Assembly (NCBI RefSeq): GCF_910592395.1
Contig: NC_088322.1
Location: forward strand, 10,599,431 to 10,659,430
DNA from: Lineus longissimus
Lineage: Eukaryota > Nemertea > Pilidiophora > Heteronemertea > Lineidae
Direction of reading: 5' to 3'
DNA length: 60,000 bases
Part shown: positions 26,701 through 41,700 of the stretch, one piece after another
Numbering within the stretch: position 1 is the first letter of the stretch
How the letters are laid out: the number at the start of each line of letters is the position of its first letter
Notes under the pieces: generated by a model
The model's input: the letters and a program-made list of their open reading frames with translations, nothing else
Databases searched by the model: none
What the model was told of the DNA's origin: nothing
Program-made: the position numbers and the translations under genes

Positions 26701-29700
26701 TCGTATGTCATCACAGCAATAAACGTAACAAGTAATGTTCATTCTTTAAAGGGTTAAGGGTCACAGGGTACAAGCAAGCAAAATTTATGTACATTTGAGA
26801 TCGATAAATACCAGTCCATAACACAGAGATCAATGAATCCAAACAGTGTACAATCAATGTTGAGTTGGAGGTTCTAACCAGAGATTATATACTGTAAATT
26901 GTGATATTTCCACCAGTGCAGGAAAACTTTGCAATTGACTGTGAAAATTGCACAATTTACAGTACACATCTGCAGCTGGATATAGTCCAAAGATGATCAA
27001 AAGTTGGAGATTATTTGGGATGGTTAGTGTCAAAGAATTTAACCTATCGGGTCGATAACTTTGCTAATAGTAGGCTCATGGCCAGAGGTTTCAACTGTGA
27101 TGCACTCTCCAATACACTTACACCCCATTGAGTCATACGATGTCTGTACCGTCTAGATCTTAAAGATCTTTCTTTCAGAGCTGAGAATTAGCACTGTGGT
27201 CATCAGAAACTGGAGCAGAATTTCCCAGAATTTGTATTTCGCTAAGCGCCGACAGTCTGCTACTTATGAGGGGCCTGCGAGAATACTTCAGACGAAGCAG
27301 GAGTTTGGAGAATGCGTAAACCGAGGCATGCAGTCTGCGTTAATCCACATTGTCAATGCAGCCATGCACAACGCTCCATTACGCTATCGTTGCCAAGGAG
27401 ACCATATCTGATGGCCCAATATGTCTCACGGAGTAATCCGATCCGATCAGAGAAGTCACGGATCGTTACGCGGTCACATAAAGGGGGCAATACTGAACTG
27501 CTGACCATTAATTTTATCATGCTTGAACACTTCAATTACAACAATACAAAGTTTAACATTTCAGGAAAAAAACTTGACACTTTTTTCATCAATTCTACAT
27601 GATATTCATCGATGCCGCAATCTGGTAAATCAGTGCCCGTTGGGGCTCCAGCTGGCTTCGAGTGGTAATCGTTCCAAGTGGCGTGCATGCAGTTCTTGCT
27701 TGAGGTCGCGTCACACTTGCTGTGTTTTTCAGCAGTGATTATTTTTTGTTGAAATGAGGTTTGAGTGCAGCGTTAATGTGCTGGCATGGGAGGGGTTGGG
27801 GTGCAGATGAACAAACACAGGAGAGCATGAGCTTCAATCACCCGGGACCCATTGCTATAAAAGTTGCTTCTGACAAGGTTTTGCTACAATATTCACTTAG
27901 ACTCGAGCAAATTATGTTCTGTTATCAGATATCTGAAAACATAAGTTTCAAGAGATATAATGGGTAGAGGCCAAGGGGGGGGGAGGTATGATAGGTTACA
28001 GTCATTGGACTCCAGTGAAACTCTGGTTTACCATGGATTTGAAGACAGACCCTTTTAACCGAAGATGGGCCCATTTATAGAGCAGTAGACCATTGGCCCA
28101 ACCCACTGTGCTAGGCAGTTTCCTACTGACTAGTCCTTTCACGCTATATTTTACATCAGAGCAACAACAAACGAACCTCTCAGTAGATTGTTAACCAAAG
28201 ACTCGGAGCTACAAAAATGATCAGGACAAATACACATACAGTTACCATGGAAATGATAACTGTGTGAAGGTTATAGGTTATCTAGATGGGAGGGCCTCTC
28301 ACATTTAATCTCCAATGGAAGCTTCTATACCAGCTTATTATTTTTTTCAGGGAGGAACAGCTAGTCTTACCAGATTCTGTTACTTTGAGAACCACTGCAT
28401 GAAGAGTTAGTAAACTTATCTTCTTTAGAATAGCGCTTTTCAATGGACAGATCCTTACCCAAAGCATTTCATAATCCCAGAATCTTCTAAAGGAACAGCT
28501 AGTCTTATTAGATTCTGTTACTTTGAGAACCACTGCATGAAGAATAGTAAACTTATCTTCTTTATAATAGCGCTTTTCAATGGACAGGTCCTTACCCAAA
28601 GCATTTCATAATCCCAGAATCTTCTGAAGGATGTTTAGGAGCAGCATAGAAGAACTCACATAAACTTCAAATACTTACAGGAAAGAACTAAGTTTCTCAG
28701 AAGAGATTCCTGAACCCAGTGACAGATCATGTGACAGATCATGCTCCCCTCACTTAAGGAAAAATCCCCCTCACTTGGTGATTATTTTGGTTATGGTAGG
28801 GAGCAGTAAGCTATACATATCTGAAACATCCCAGTGAGACTCTGTGCCCGTTGTTAATGAAATAAAGCCCCCTCCCCTCCCCACATTCAGCCACAAGCAA
28901 AGATATCAATATACATACCACAGAACTGGAGCTATCTACGAGCCTTGCTAGTGAGTTGGTTTTATTCGTGACCATATTCATGGACACATCCCCACGCGTA
29001 ACCTCATGCGTATCCAGAGCGGCCGTCCAATTCTTTTCGCCAACCGTGCATCTACATGAACTTTCAAATCGAGATATGATACCACCAAACGAGGAAGAAA
29101 AGAATCTTTTGCTGTCTGACTGAACCGGTACGTCACTGTGTTCAACACTGACTGTGAATGTCTATAGTATACTTAATCAGTAAAGATCTCAGCTCTGCGG
29201 CTTCAACCAATGTTGCACAGGGGACACCTCGATCGGACCTTATCTACTTATGGTATAACATATGCGGGTGCATGGTTGTTGTGATCGATACCAATAAATC
29301 GGTAGGTTGGGTTATGCCACTGATTGATATGAGGGGGAGAAGGAGCAGGAAAGGGCTGAAAAAATGCAAAGTTTTAGCTTTTATCGTCCTTTTATTTCTT
29401 CTCAATGTGTGCTCACTATCCCAGGTTCACATAGGAGTCACTTTGTCACTTGTCACTCTGTTCACGGGTCACTTGTCACGAGCATGTTTCCAACTGACAT
29501 GACATGATACGACCTGAGGTTGAAAAGTGACATCGTGAATCGTATGTAGCTAAGAAAACCAACTTCGTGACCAGTCTGAGTCGCCGGATCAGCACGAGAT
29601 GATTTTCTACGGCATGAAAGCTCGAGACGCTACACTGCTGCACCCTGAACACCCTAGCCCGGCACAGTTGACGTAGAAGGGTCAATGGGTTGGAGTGAGA

Positions 29701-32700
29701 ACGAGTGAGAGCGAGTGAGAGACCCCCTAACACCATAAGAAGCCTGATGAGTCAGTCAAATGTAAAAATGATATAGTGTTTGGAAATGATGTCCTTTTCC
29801 TATGAACTGTGAAGAACATACATCGAAAACTGAAAGCTTCATTTCAAGAGAAAGTTGGAGAATCTCCGAGTTGGAATAACCAGGACAGACAGACTGACAT
29901 ACAGAGCCACCAAGTGGTGAGACAAGAAATCGACAAGTTAGATCAATAGAGGAGGAAGGATGCTGCCAGTACGCCGTGTTTCTAACGTTGCTTCAAAATT
30001 GGCTGGAAACTATAAATTTCACAATTTGCAAAACTCAAATTTATTCCCGTATAGAAGTTTTCCCCCCATCTCACATCTTTTGTGAGCAAAACTGATTTTT
30101 ATGGATCAAGAAAGCTTGAGATTATTGGGCAGGGCTCAATCCAACAATTAACTACATGAAGATTTCAACTACAATAAATAAATTAGGGGGGGGGGGAAGG
30201 ATACTTAACTGTGAAAGTTTAAAGCATGATATGCAACTATTGCAAACCACTGACCCGATAAACTCCACCTTCAACGCCAGAAAATGCAAAGAGCAAATTT
30301 GGGACAAAATAAGTTGAAGTACAATCCACACGGGCAACTAAAATGAAAGCAACTTTTTAAGTGAAAGAACCTGTTACAGACAGGGTTGGTCGGGAACCAG
30401 AAACAAGACATTCATTGCGTTAGGCTATATGCTAATAAGAGTAGAATGACTGCCAAACACTGAAGCAGAGTATATACCTGTGTGCATTGCATGAACTCTC
30501 AATAACATGCGTAGAGCATCCTTCTACCCTGATTATTTGGTGGACTCTCTCCAGCCGGCACAACAATCACCCATGTCACCCATTTTTGTAACAAGGATGC
30601 TCTACATAATATGTCATTGGGAGTGACCCCCCTCCCCCTGGGTGGCAATACAGGGTTTTGGAGCAAGAGGAAAAGTAATAAAAGCTCAAACATCCCTTAA
30701 TACCAACTGAGGGGAAGGCATTCTTCAGAAAATAACTGTCCTTAAGTTTCGAACCTCGACACATACAACAATCAGCAACTCAACATCTCAGTTTTGTCTC
30801 ACTGTTTTCGTGAAATCATGATTGCCCATGTGCCTTGGGCTTTGGTCAGATTTTTCATGTGAACTGAACATTTTTCAGGCCTCGTGAATAAGCAAGACAG
30901 ATTCCAGGAAATTTCGAAGGACAAATATCTTCTGAACGGATTGAACTGTTGCAAATAGTTAGATTGGAACCCAACGGTCTCACCAGGGCATCAGATGGTC
31001 GGTAGTGATGTAAAATCATTGGATGGTGCTATCTTGACTAACTCACAGGGGCATGTGTGATTCTGATCCGGGCGGTTCCTCTCAACTGATCAACACGTGC
31101 CCTGCTTTAAGCGAAAAGCATGCTGCGAATGACCTCGTCCACCATCCCAAAGTCGTAACGCGTTACCAATCATCTAATCTCCTAGTGGGAGGTTAAGGAA
31201 CCAATCCGTGCAAACCGAAGCTCTGAATGATTGGAATGGGTTCAGTAACGTGGTACTCCAAAATCGAGTACCGGTATTCCTACCTGGACGTGATTTTGCG
31301 ATTTCTTATGATAGGGATCCGTTACCTAGAAAAATATTGCAAGTTTTAACAAAGACGAAACCTAAGGCTTATGCAGAGCAACACCGCTGAACACTATTTG
31401 ATGGTGACAAGTCTCTTGTTGGCAATATGGCTGTTCCGGTCTTTGCTGCAACCAGTGATAAAGAAATATCAAACCCAGCTACATGTATGTCAAGATCATA
31501 ACCTGAGGACAAGCAATATTTTTGTCGCTCATCACATTGATAACTATCACAGGTCCGAGCACTAAAAATCTCTCAATCATCTTATTTTCTTGTGGTTGTT
31601 TTTCATCCATAAAAATCACAAGCGAGGAAAAAACTTTCTCTCAAACATGGTCATATTATTTTTCTCTCCCGAGATGGTGGTCCCAAACCCTGTTCCCGCA
31701 CAAACTCACTCTATGGACTATTATCCGCTTACATGTTTTCGTGTAAAGTAGATTATACACTGATGTCACATTGGTATGTCACTTGGAACCTGCCACATTT
31801 GGCAGTGGGAATGAGACGACGGGCACTGCGACGACTTCAAAACTTGTCACTATGAGATTCTTACGTCATCACTGATAGTGTTGATGCTGTTTTGAGTGAT
31901 GTCGCTTGAGATTTTGGCGGCAAATATTGCGTTGAAGTGATGTTTTATTCAGAACCTCCATATCTAGACTAAGCCGACAACTTGTTTACCTTCAAGGTAA
32001 AAGAGCCCGACCCTACTCAACAACAAACAATAAAACCGCCATAACTTCCACAAGTGAGTTAACTGCCTTCTCCGGGGCTCAGCACACTAAAACCATGCCA
32101 GGCATCCCAAAGGAACGAACGGAAAGCGTCACTACAGCTATTTCGGTAAATGTTTACACCCTTAAGACGCATTGGCGCTATAATTAGAATGAGAAGATGC
32201 TATTTATAGCCCAGAGGATATAAAAGCGAGAACCACACAGAGTAAACGATAAATTTTCTGCGCCTGCTTCAGTCAGAGGATATTCTGTCGTCATGGGAAC
32301 GAAATTGACAATTTTCGTTCTTCTCCTACTAAAGGTGTGCATTGTCTTCCAATTGAGGAGAAATGTCGCGCAGTATTGTTGCTGCCTGATACATATGTTT
32401 ATTACAGCTGTGGAGACTGAAGGGTGGGTGGGTGGCAGGGGGGGGGGAGGGGGGACTTTGACCCTCAATATTTTGACATAGTTCAGCTTTCGGACAATGC
32501 ACGTCAAGACCTTGACTTGACGAGAGCACAGCATGCCTTTATACACAAACTATTTCCACTACTAAAGGTGATCGGCTACTGTTCAACGGCACCGATAAAA
32601 ATGATGAAGATACTGATGAAATAAAGCAAAATGCATCCACAACAGCCAACAAGTATCAAAGGGCAATGACAGACATTAGTCAGGCAGGCTTAATAAATTT

Positions 32701-35700
32701 CACAAATGAAAGTAGACGATAGTAGTTCTACTATCTCACAGCGCACCAGCACTATTTATGACAGTACAAGGAATATATCGTACAAAGTGAAACCAGAACC
32801 AGTTTCTTGAGAGCATAACAGTCACATGGAGACCACTAACCCAAGGCCCCTCAGCTCCAGCCTGAAGCCCCCTTTAAAATCCATCAAAGCTCCTCTGACT
32901 GACTTCATACAATAAGTGCCAGATCTTTAGTTCATATTTTGTACAAATGGTAGCAGCACCCGCGCCATTAACCGATGCCATCGTGTTTGTGTAGACGATG
33001 GCCGACATCAATGCGAGTTGATAAAAACATTCCCAAGGTACTACTGTGTTTGTAACCATGGTTTTGGATTCAATGCACATCAATGCTTCCACACTAAATG
33101 TCACCGAGATAGGAGTAGATTAGCTACAATATCGGACATGGTCTCATCAAACACAGTTTCATTTAACCCCATATGGACCAACGGACAAGGCTATTTTGAA
33201 AAAAATCGCACAAAATGTGTAATTCTACATCTATTATGAAATAAAAGGTACCATTTGAAAGTGCTCATCAAGTTCTATCCATGAATCATTGAATGGTCAG
33301 GTTGGAGGGTCTTGACCATCACAGACTCTGTCACAATTTTCCTGTGTCCTGTATGTACTGCTGATATATTCATTGTACATCGACACTCTCACTTGTCAGT
33401 CCCAAGGTTGTCATTAATAATGTGGTCCTATTGTATAAAACCCCTAACTCTGAACATTTTTGCGTCCCTGAAATTCACAATTGTATCCCCTCCTGAAAAA
33501 GTTGTGAAAGGGTAGGAGAGGCTCATCCAAGTTTTTTGGTTTTGAGGTTTACACTCAATGTAACGGCGAGATGAATCTGGATTAATAATAATTCGAAAGT
33601 GGTGCCGCTGTTTGCTTGGTATACCGCCTATGGAACCAAGTTTGACAGCCACAAAATATGCACCACAATATTTACAGAAAATGCATTATTATCAAGGTCA
33701 GTATCTATGTGATTACGAAAGAGACAACTTGCTGGAGCACGCACATAAATCTCCTCCAAGATTACGATGTCAATATTTTGCGCCGATTCACACTTTGAAC
33801 TGTCAACTCTTGGCAGAGACCCGAGCCTCAATCGGATGAATATGTGCATATGATTCTGACAGCCCGGACATATCGTTGTGTGGGGCCTGGTGATGACGTA
33901 TAGACCTTGCTCAGCGCGGAACCTCCCTTAGCGGACACCTCTCTATTAAGGACAACCTCTCTGTCAAGGACACTAGTTTTGATCCCAAATTGGTTGTTTT
34001 CATTAAATGTTACCTTTCTGAGCAGTAAACCTCTCTATTGAGCACATCGCTTGTCAGTCTTGAGGGTGTCTTCAATAGAGAGGTTCTACTGTACTTAACC
34101 CTTTTGCTGCCAAGTGATTTTGTTTTTTACTACCATCAACAGTTGCAGATGCACCCTATTTCTGAAGAGGCTCTTCAGATCTGATAGGCCTCCTCAGATC
34201 TAAGTATCACGGGGAATAACTGAAATCAGTGCCAATCACAGGAGTGTTTTGCCTGTTATTTCTGTTATCTGCTCATTTCCATGGGATTTTCATTCCATGA
34301 CGAGCTATAAACCTACAGTGACAAGGAAAATTCTGATAATGCAAAAATTAGCAGCTCTTCACATGCCAAAAACGACTAATTTTGTTGTAGAGAAAACACT
34401 GTCATTAAGCATCAGACAGATCTGATGAAAACCACCAGACATTTCAGTTCCTTGCCTGACGGTCTAGGTGGCAGCACCAACATGAAGCTGACAGCAAGGC
34501 AGGATGGCTATAATGTCATGATGATGATAAGTTGCGTATTGTACTTGACGACGTGAAGGTCACGGTGAGAATATGGCCAGGCTCTAATTGAAACGAGAGG
34601 TTTCACCAGGACCTACCAAATAACACAATTAACTTGGGAGCACTCAAATGACTTCTTGACAAGGCCAAAGACCATTCAAAAGGTTTCAACCCGATAAATA
34701 CTTTTCAGTATGCCAGTCCGAGGAAGCTGCAAATAAGTGGCGTCTACAGTGGTTAGTTGGGACTTTCATCAAGTTTAGCAACGTCCTTTTATGGTTAGGC
34801 TGAATAAGGCAACAGCTTCCCACCATGCACCACGGGAAGCCTGGCCGATTCTCAACGGGGGCAAAATTGTTACGTAAAGCCCCTATCACATAGTTAGTTT
34901 TAATTCAAAACTAATTACAACTTCATCCGTTTTAATAAATATTCATGAATAACACATAACACTATCAGTCTGACGTAATATTTTCATTGTTCCGTGCTCA
35001 TGATGTTAAATCTATCCAACATCCATCTGAATTGAGAATTAGATATCAAACTTGCATTAAGGCTGGGTCATCCCAATAACTATGTCCCATTTTCAGGCAA
35101 AAACTTGAGGAAACGACTGGAACTAAACCCTGCTAGTCAAACACTCTGGAGCGGAAAGTTGGAGATTTCCACTTGTTATGTCGATGGTTTATTCTCTCGA
35201 GGCGAGGACAAGAGGAGAACTATATGAAATCAATGAAATTATGGCACAAGAAGCTAAAGACAGCTTTCTTAAAAACACTTGAGTTTGTACACGATATGCA
35301 CATGCTAATGCTGGGAGGAAAACCGAAGTTGACTGACCAACTAATTTCTGTCGGAGTTTGGGCTGAGCTTGACAGAGCGAATTATTATTTTCATTGCTAG
35401 TTTCTAGGAATTCTCAAATAGAATGAAAATCAAGCACAAATAAGTGATTCTGTACTCACTTTCTCATTTGCAAAGCCTTGCCAAAAAACTTCCCTTTGGC
35501 AGATTCTAGCAATATATTTTGGAGTGATCTTTTCACACCATAAAATCGATATGTCACGAACAATAGGCCTACTGTATGGCCTGCAAAAATAAATGGAGCT
35601 ACAGTATAGCCTTCACTCACTCCCAAGGTATTCAACACTGGCAGACAGTAGGCCTGAGTAGCCTATTATTCAAGTTGGCACAGGTAGGCCTAGACATCAT

Positions 35701-38700
35701 ACTCAGCCATAGCAATGCTAAGAGAGCCAGGCACATACATCTCTGCTACTCAGGTCATGTAAGAAGTTGGAGGAGGGGTGTTCTGTTACCAAGAGATGAA
35801 ATCAGAAATAAGATTTTCCTCCCATTACAAGACATTTTCCTCTGATTACAAGACGATTACAACATGCGCAATAGACAAGGAGAGAAAGTGATCGTCTTGC
35901 CAGGAAACCTTTATGAAACCCGCAAGACAATGACTCTCTCTCTTTAGACTATAAAGGGTTAAAAGGACAAGTGAGATAATTTCGATAAATATTTTCCAGA
36001 CAGGAAAACAGAATCAGATCTCAACCAAAGGTGCGGATATTTCAATGAAAATATTTTGATGGCTTAGTCAAGCTATAGCATCAATATGCGGTGATAGCAT
36101 GCCGACTTGATGAATAATACAAATGCAGTATAGTACATGTAGACTGTTGTGCTGTGTACATGGGTGGGACGGGATTTAAAGTGTGTACAGTCATAACCAT
36201 AAGTAAATTCCCAACTAAGTGGGATGCAGTACATGTACATGTAGACTATTGTTTTATGTGCATGTTGGGTAGAGGATACAAAGTGTGAACAGTCATACTT
36301 AAAAGTAAATTCCAACATAGTGGGTTAGAGTGGGTCTCAGGGAAAAGGCCCATCACACTCGTATCATATCAAAACCCAATGAAGAATCCGTCCAAAATCT
36401 GCATCTCTAAACACAAAAATCTGAGGAAGAACCACAGGATATCACATATAATTAGCTTTCTTCTGCACAATTTCTCTCCTAATCGACCTTTCGTTGCATC
36501 TAAGTTTAGTAACGTGCCATATCATTATCCAGTAATTAAACGTCTCATGGCATTCCATTTTCTTACTGTCACAATTCGTTAAGACTAATTAACCAATCAG
36601 CCGTGGCTTCTGATCATTCGTGAAGAAACCGCGGATTCCTGTTCCACGAGATCAGGGGATCAGTGACAAAGCAGTTAGAGCAGTGCGCGGGGCTGTAACT
36701 AGGAGGTTGTAGGTTCAACTCTCAGATGGTTCAGCATGGTTTTATCTTTATGTCCTTGAGAAAGACACTTTTGAATCCTACTGGTCTCTCTCTCGTCTAT
36801 AAATAGGTATCATGTTGGCCAAGATGGCCGAGTTGAATGCTAGTCCTATGTGCTGTACATGCAGGTTGTGTGAAGGAAGAGCGATTTAATCTGAAATTCA
36901 CAGGCCTATAGCAATACGGTCAGTACTGCCAGGGTAGAAATGGTATGACAAAGCAAAATTGATCACACACTTACTGTTAATTAGAATGTTTGCTCAGTGT
37001 TATCATCAACCCTTTCCCTGCGGATGTACGCCGATCGACCATCTAAATTTTCAGATTGACAGGGGCAAAAAGAGTTGTTTTGCCCCCCCCCCCGAGACCA
37101 AAAAGCTAGCTTTAGGCCTGCCCATGCAACCACATCGCATCCATGGTATGCCTATGAGGTAATAAAGAATAATTTATCAAACAGACTGAGTTATAAAAGC
37201 ATTTTACACACCAGAGACATATCCTTTCAGCTGACTTCCCCAGACTCGATTCCACAGCTAGTACATTTGGACCGATTCACTCGCAAATGAACAGTCACAT
37301 TTTACCTAAACAAGATCGCACATAATTCATAGAATAATTGCAAAATTACCGCACCAACCCATCCCATAGCATCGAATATAACTGGCAACTGTATAGTTAT
37401 GCAACATGGCAATTGAATGATAATGTCCATCATGTATCGTATAACGCATTTTATATAGACGCGAATCATACACAGCTAAACAAATTACGTTACATTCAAC
37501 GCTTTACCGACTACTCATATGGCTGTAGTGGCCGTGTCTGATCATTTGTAAGTTACAGCATTCAAGCCCATACATAGCTTACTTTTTTGGTAATGAGGGG
37601 CGTGGCAAACACAATCGCCTCTTGTCTTTCCTCTTTCAGTATGAACATCAGCTAAGATTTGCATAAAAATATGTTTTCTGGTGACCCGTTGGGGCGTATC
37701 TGCCTCGCCCCCTCCCCCCGAGAGCTATGGCCCTGACATTCAGGATGATAAAGAGATTCAAAGAAGGCAAACTGAAGGGGCAGCTGTCCCGATCCCCCCC
37801 CCCCCCCCCGTCATAGTTCCAGTCCCAATTCACCATAAGCATGACATGACTGATTTCGCTTTGTGGATGATTATTACACATTCTTCTCTCTTAGAGTAGC
37901 CACAAAGTGTTAAAGAGAATAGGGAACCCTATTCTACCAATGTGAAAAGCTGCTTACCTGTCTAAGCATCTTGAGACGGTTTGAATTCGACATTATGATG
38001 ATATTGTCTATTCTAATGGAAACAGCTTAGCATCACGGAGATCAGAAAAATATGTGTTATTAGGTTTTTTTAAATCACAATAGCATCCGGAATATTGATG
38101 TTACTCCAGCACCCAAAACTGTGAGAACTAAGGTTCTTTTTACATCCAGTTAACCGTTAAGAGTATAAATAATACATGTACACATTGCCAGACAAAACTA
38201 CTCCATTCTAGATATCGCTGTAAAGAAAAGCTCCCTAAGTTCCTTGAGCGTATTGAAACTGTATTTTTCTGATGAGACTCTAGCAATCCACCATGCTTAA
38301 AAAAACAGCACAACAATCCAGCTTCTAATCCAAATATATCGGCATGTACAGAAATACAGAAATAGTTCTAAACAAACTCAACAAAAGTGACTACAGCAAA
38401 TTTTTATCGCGTTTACATCCTAAGCAAGCATTAGTTTCTCTGAGAGAGCTACAGGTGTGCACGGCACTCATAAGTTTTGCTCACAGATTTGCTGCACTAC
38501 TTGAGGCAGTGCTTTCACTTCGCCTGCAATGTATGTACACACGGCCACACAGTAGAATTCTGCGTTCACCTTCTTGACATTAGGGTAGTTCTGGACCTAG
38601 TTTATCTTGTGAGAAAACCCAAGTTGGCTTTTCTTGCGCCCATCTGGGCCGCCACAAAATCTGCCTCGACATTGAGCATTGGTGTCATTGTTGTAGCTTG

Positions 38701-41700
38701 ACGATGTGGCCTTACAAGGTGACATAAAAGCTTGACAACACGATGTGAATGACGTACGCTCTTCAAGTACAAAATAATTTGGACATCCACAATCGGGCAA
38801 CTTGGGGTTTGTAGTGTCAGGACTTCACCCACTTTACTATTCAACACATCCGCACAAGAAACATAAAATTCACTCAGTAGGCCTACCTTAGATGGTGCAA
38901 TGTAAGACCGAAGTGCTACCTGCCTCTCAGCATCTGCCACCTGGGCACAAGCAGGTAGTCTTTCCACCAGGCTATGGCGCTGCAGAGGTCTTGACTCTTT
39001 AGGCCCTGTTCGGCGATCTATCCCAAAGGGGATAGGCTTAGCCTTGCGCTTGCATGAACGGCCAAACCGGTAGAAGATTGTCCGATTGGCAGAATCACTG
39101 TAACTCACTGACCAAAAAGCAACAGAGGCAAGAGGACGAGTCCATCGCAAGTTCTCACTTCAGGTTCCTTTGCTTGCCCTGACAAACACAAGGAACCTCA
39201 GCTTAGCTTTACGTCTCATTCAAAGGACGAAGCCACAGAGGGTTAAGTGCCTTGCTCAAGAGCAAACAGACAAAACTGCAATGATATCTGAGAGTCGAAC
39301 TCTACAACTCCTGATTATGAGTCCTGTGCTCTTACCACTTTACCACTGATCTCCCTCGAGAGACAATTGAGTTCAACCAGAGTCATCTTCCACATTACAA
39401 TGGAAAAATTCTTTTCAATGGCTTGAATTGACTTCACAGTAGAGGTTCTTCACAACATTTTCATCATGCACCCCACCTCACCCTTTGAGTACACCTAACA
39501 ATACTGAGTATGCCTACTTTACATACTTGTAACTCATCACACCTGTATTGTATTGGGCCCTTCAAAATGAAATGAAATTATGCATTGATTTCTGGGCCTG
39601 AATAAAGTTGCCTATCGAGCCGCTTGAGCATGTTCAAAAACATCGATTAATTCAGAATTTAGAAAAACAATACAATTTGTCCAACTGACGGAGAAATATA
39701 ATACAACTAAATTTTCAACAGCTTGTAATTTAGTAACTAAACTAATAATTGGTGTTGTGACATCTGGCTGTCTGTTACAACAGGACGTCTTTTTCGACAT
39801 GATCTCTGCCCTCCAGCTGTCCAAAAAGGAGTCAGAACAAAGTGCATTTGAACTTTAGCTGGGTACGAGGTGGATTTTAACCGGAAGCGATGGGGGGTGG
39901 GGGCATAAGGCATAACCAAAACGACCCAAACGAAAGGTCTTATGCCCCTCTTTCACGGACGCTTGGATCCCTGTCCCAGTGATCCCAAGTTTGGGAGGGT
40001 GCGTTACCAAAACTGGGGGGGGGGATGAGAAATGTGTGTCAGGGAGGGGGGTTTAGACATCATCATGGCCCAGACTTGGGTCTTTGCCGTGATTATTTAT
40101 TACAGAAGTTGGTAATCATTCCGACAGACTCTGAACCTAGCATTGCGGTAGTGCGGCTATGGTTAGCGTGATATAGCTGTATCGTGAGGAGATGACCCCG
40201 TGGCAGCCTCCCTAATGCAGGTAAAGGATGGTTAGAGAATGCGAGGCTCCACATGAGCTTCAATAAACTACTTATCAGCTTACCTAGAGTTTTTATATTC
40301 TCCTTAGCTTAACACTTTCAGAATCAAGGGAGAAATGGTGGGACGTTTATGCAAGAGTTAAAAGAAAGGAAGGCAGAGTGAAGTATCGTATAGTTTATTT
40401 GATAAATATTCTGAAAAGAAATTGCAATAGCAACCCAGCTGGCATGGAAACAATCCCACCAGACACGATCTTTCTTTCATTGGCAGGCATGAAGATATTC
40501 TTCTGTCAAAAGATGAATGCAAGGAAAAGACAATTTGTAAAAAGAGAAGGATAACTTGACACAAGAATCAGTATGATGTTCAGCTTTAGGTGAAAGTCAT
40601 CTCATTATTCTCAAGAATATCAATATAAATGCTGTGATCACCAAACCAACTGGTGAACGGAATAATACTATAAACTATTCTATACATACTCTATTTTGAA
40701 TAAATTTTGGGTAATTATTTGGCTATAATGATTACAATAACTAATCAGGGAGACAAGCTGCTCACTAAAGCTTCTTGGTCCAACTTTCAAGATCTTCATA
40801 TGTGACCCGCTCTACCAAAACTAGGCGCTTGTCGCATCTGAACTTGACAGGTTGATACGGACTTGTTGTTCATTTCCCTATTGTAGACCTTTTGTGAAAT
40901 CGTCACATTTCACAAAAGGTCTACAATAGGGAAATGAACAACAAGTCCGTATCAACCTGTCAAGTTCAGATGCGACAAGCGCCTAGTTTTGGTAGAGCGG
41001 GTCACATATGGAAAGAGCTTGTCGTTCAATCTTCCATCTCGAAGTTCCCTTCGGCAAACACATTACTGTAGATCTACTAGTGGAACATTGTTTGAAATCT
41101 TTTAACCTGGACTAGCGAAGACCACCACTACAACTAAAGAAATCTGGCATTCAAATCTGGTATTACTATTAATGGACATGTAATGTACATGTACAATCAT
41201 TTATGTTATAACTCATATGTTCCTGGAATGATTTAAGCATCCCTGCTTGTGGTCTTCACTAGTTTCGTCCATAATTTTGTTATATGGGCCCATGCAGTCT
41301 ACCCTGGAGCTCATCAGCAGGTTGGCACACCACTAGAACTTGAGCCAACAAGAACAGAAGTTAATAAGAACAAAACTCATGAAACAAAAATGGTTAGTAG
41401 AAAAGTTAGACTTGAAACTGAATTGCCAAGGATAAGATCCTGATGTGAGATGATGAATTCCTCTTGTCAAATGTGATGGTTGTGACAAGGACTATCCGTG
41501 TGTTCTTAAGGGGGCAAAACGAGAAGGACACCATTGCACCTTGACGATGCAGTGATCCTGTTGGGAGACATTGTATTAGTTATGCATCCAAGACCATGAT
41601 GAGAGATTGTGACTTGGTATCTTCAAATGTGGTGGTTGTGACATATTCTATTTCTCCCTGGAAGATAAATTGGACAAGAACAGCAAGTTAACTGCTGCGC

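Noticed and set aside
29158-29502. 114-codon plus frame as a gene
   Set aside because: No domain, no coding-like composition and no splice structure; consistent with chance.
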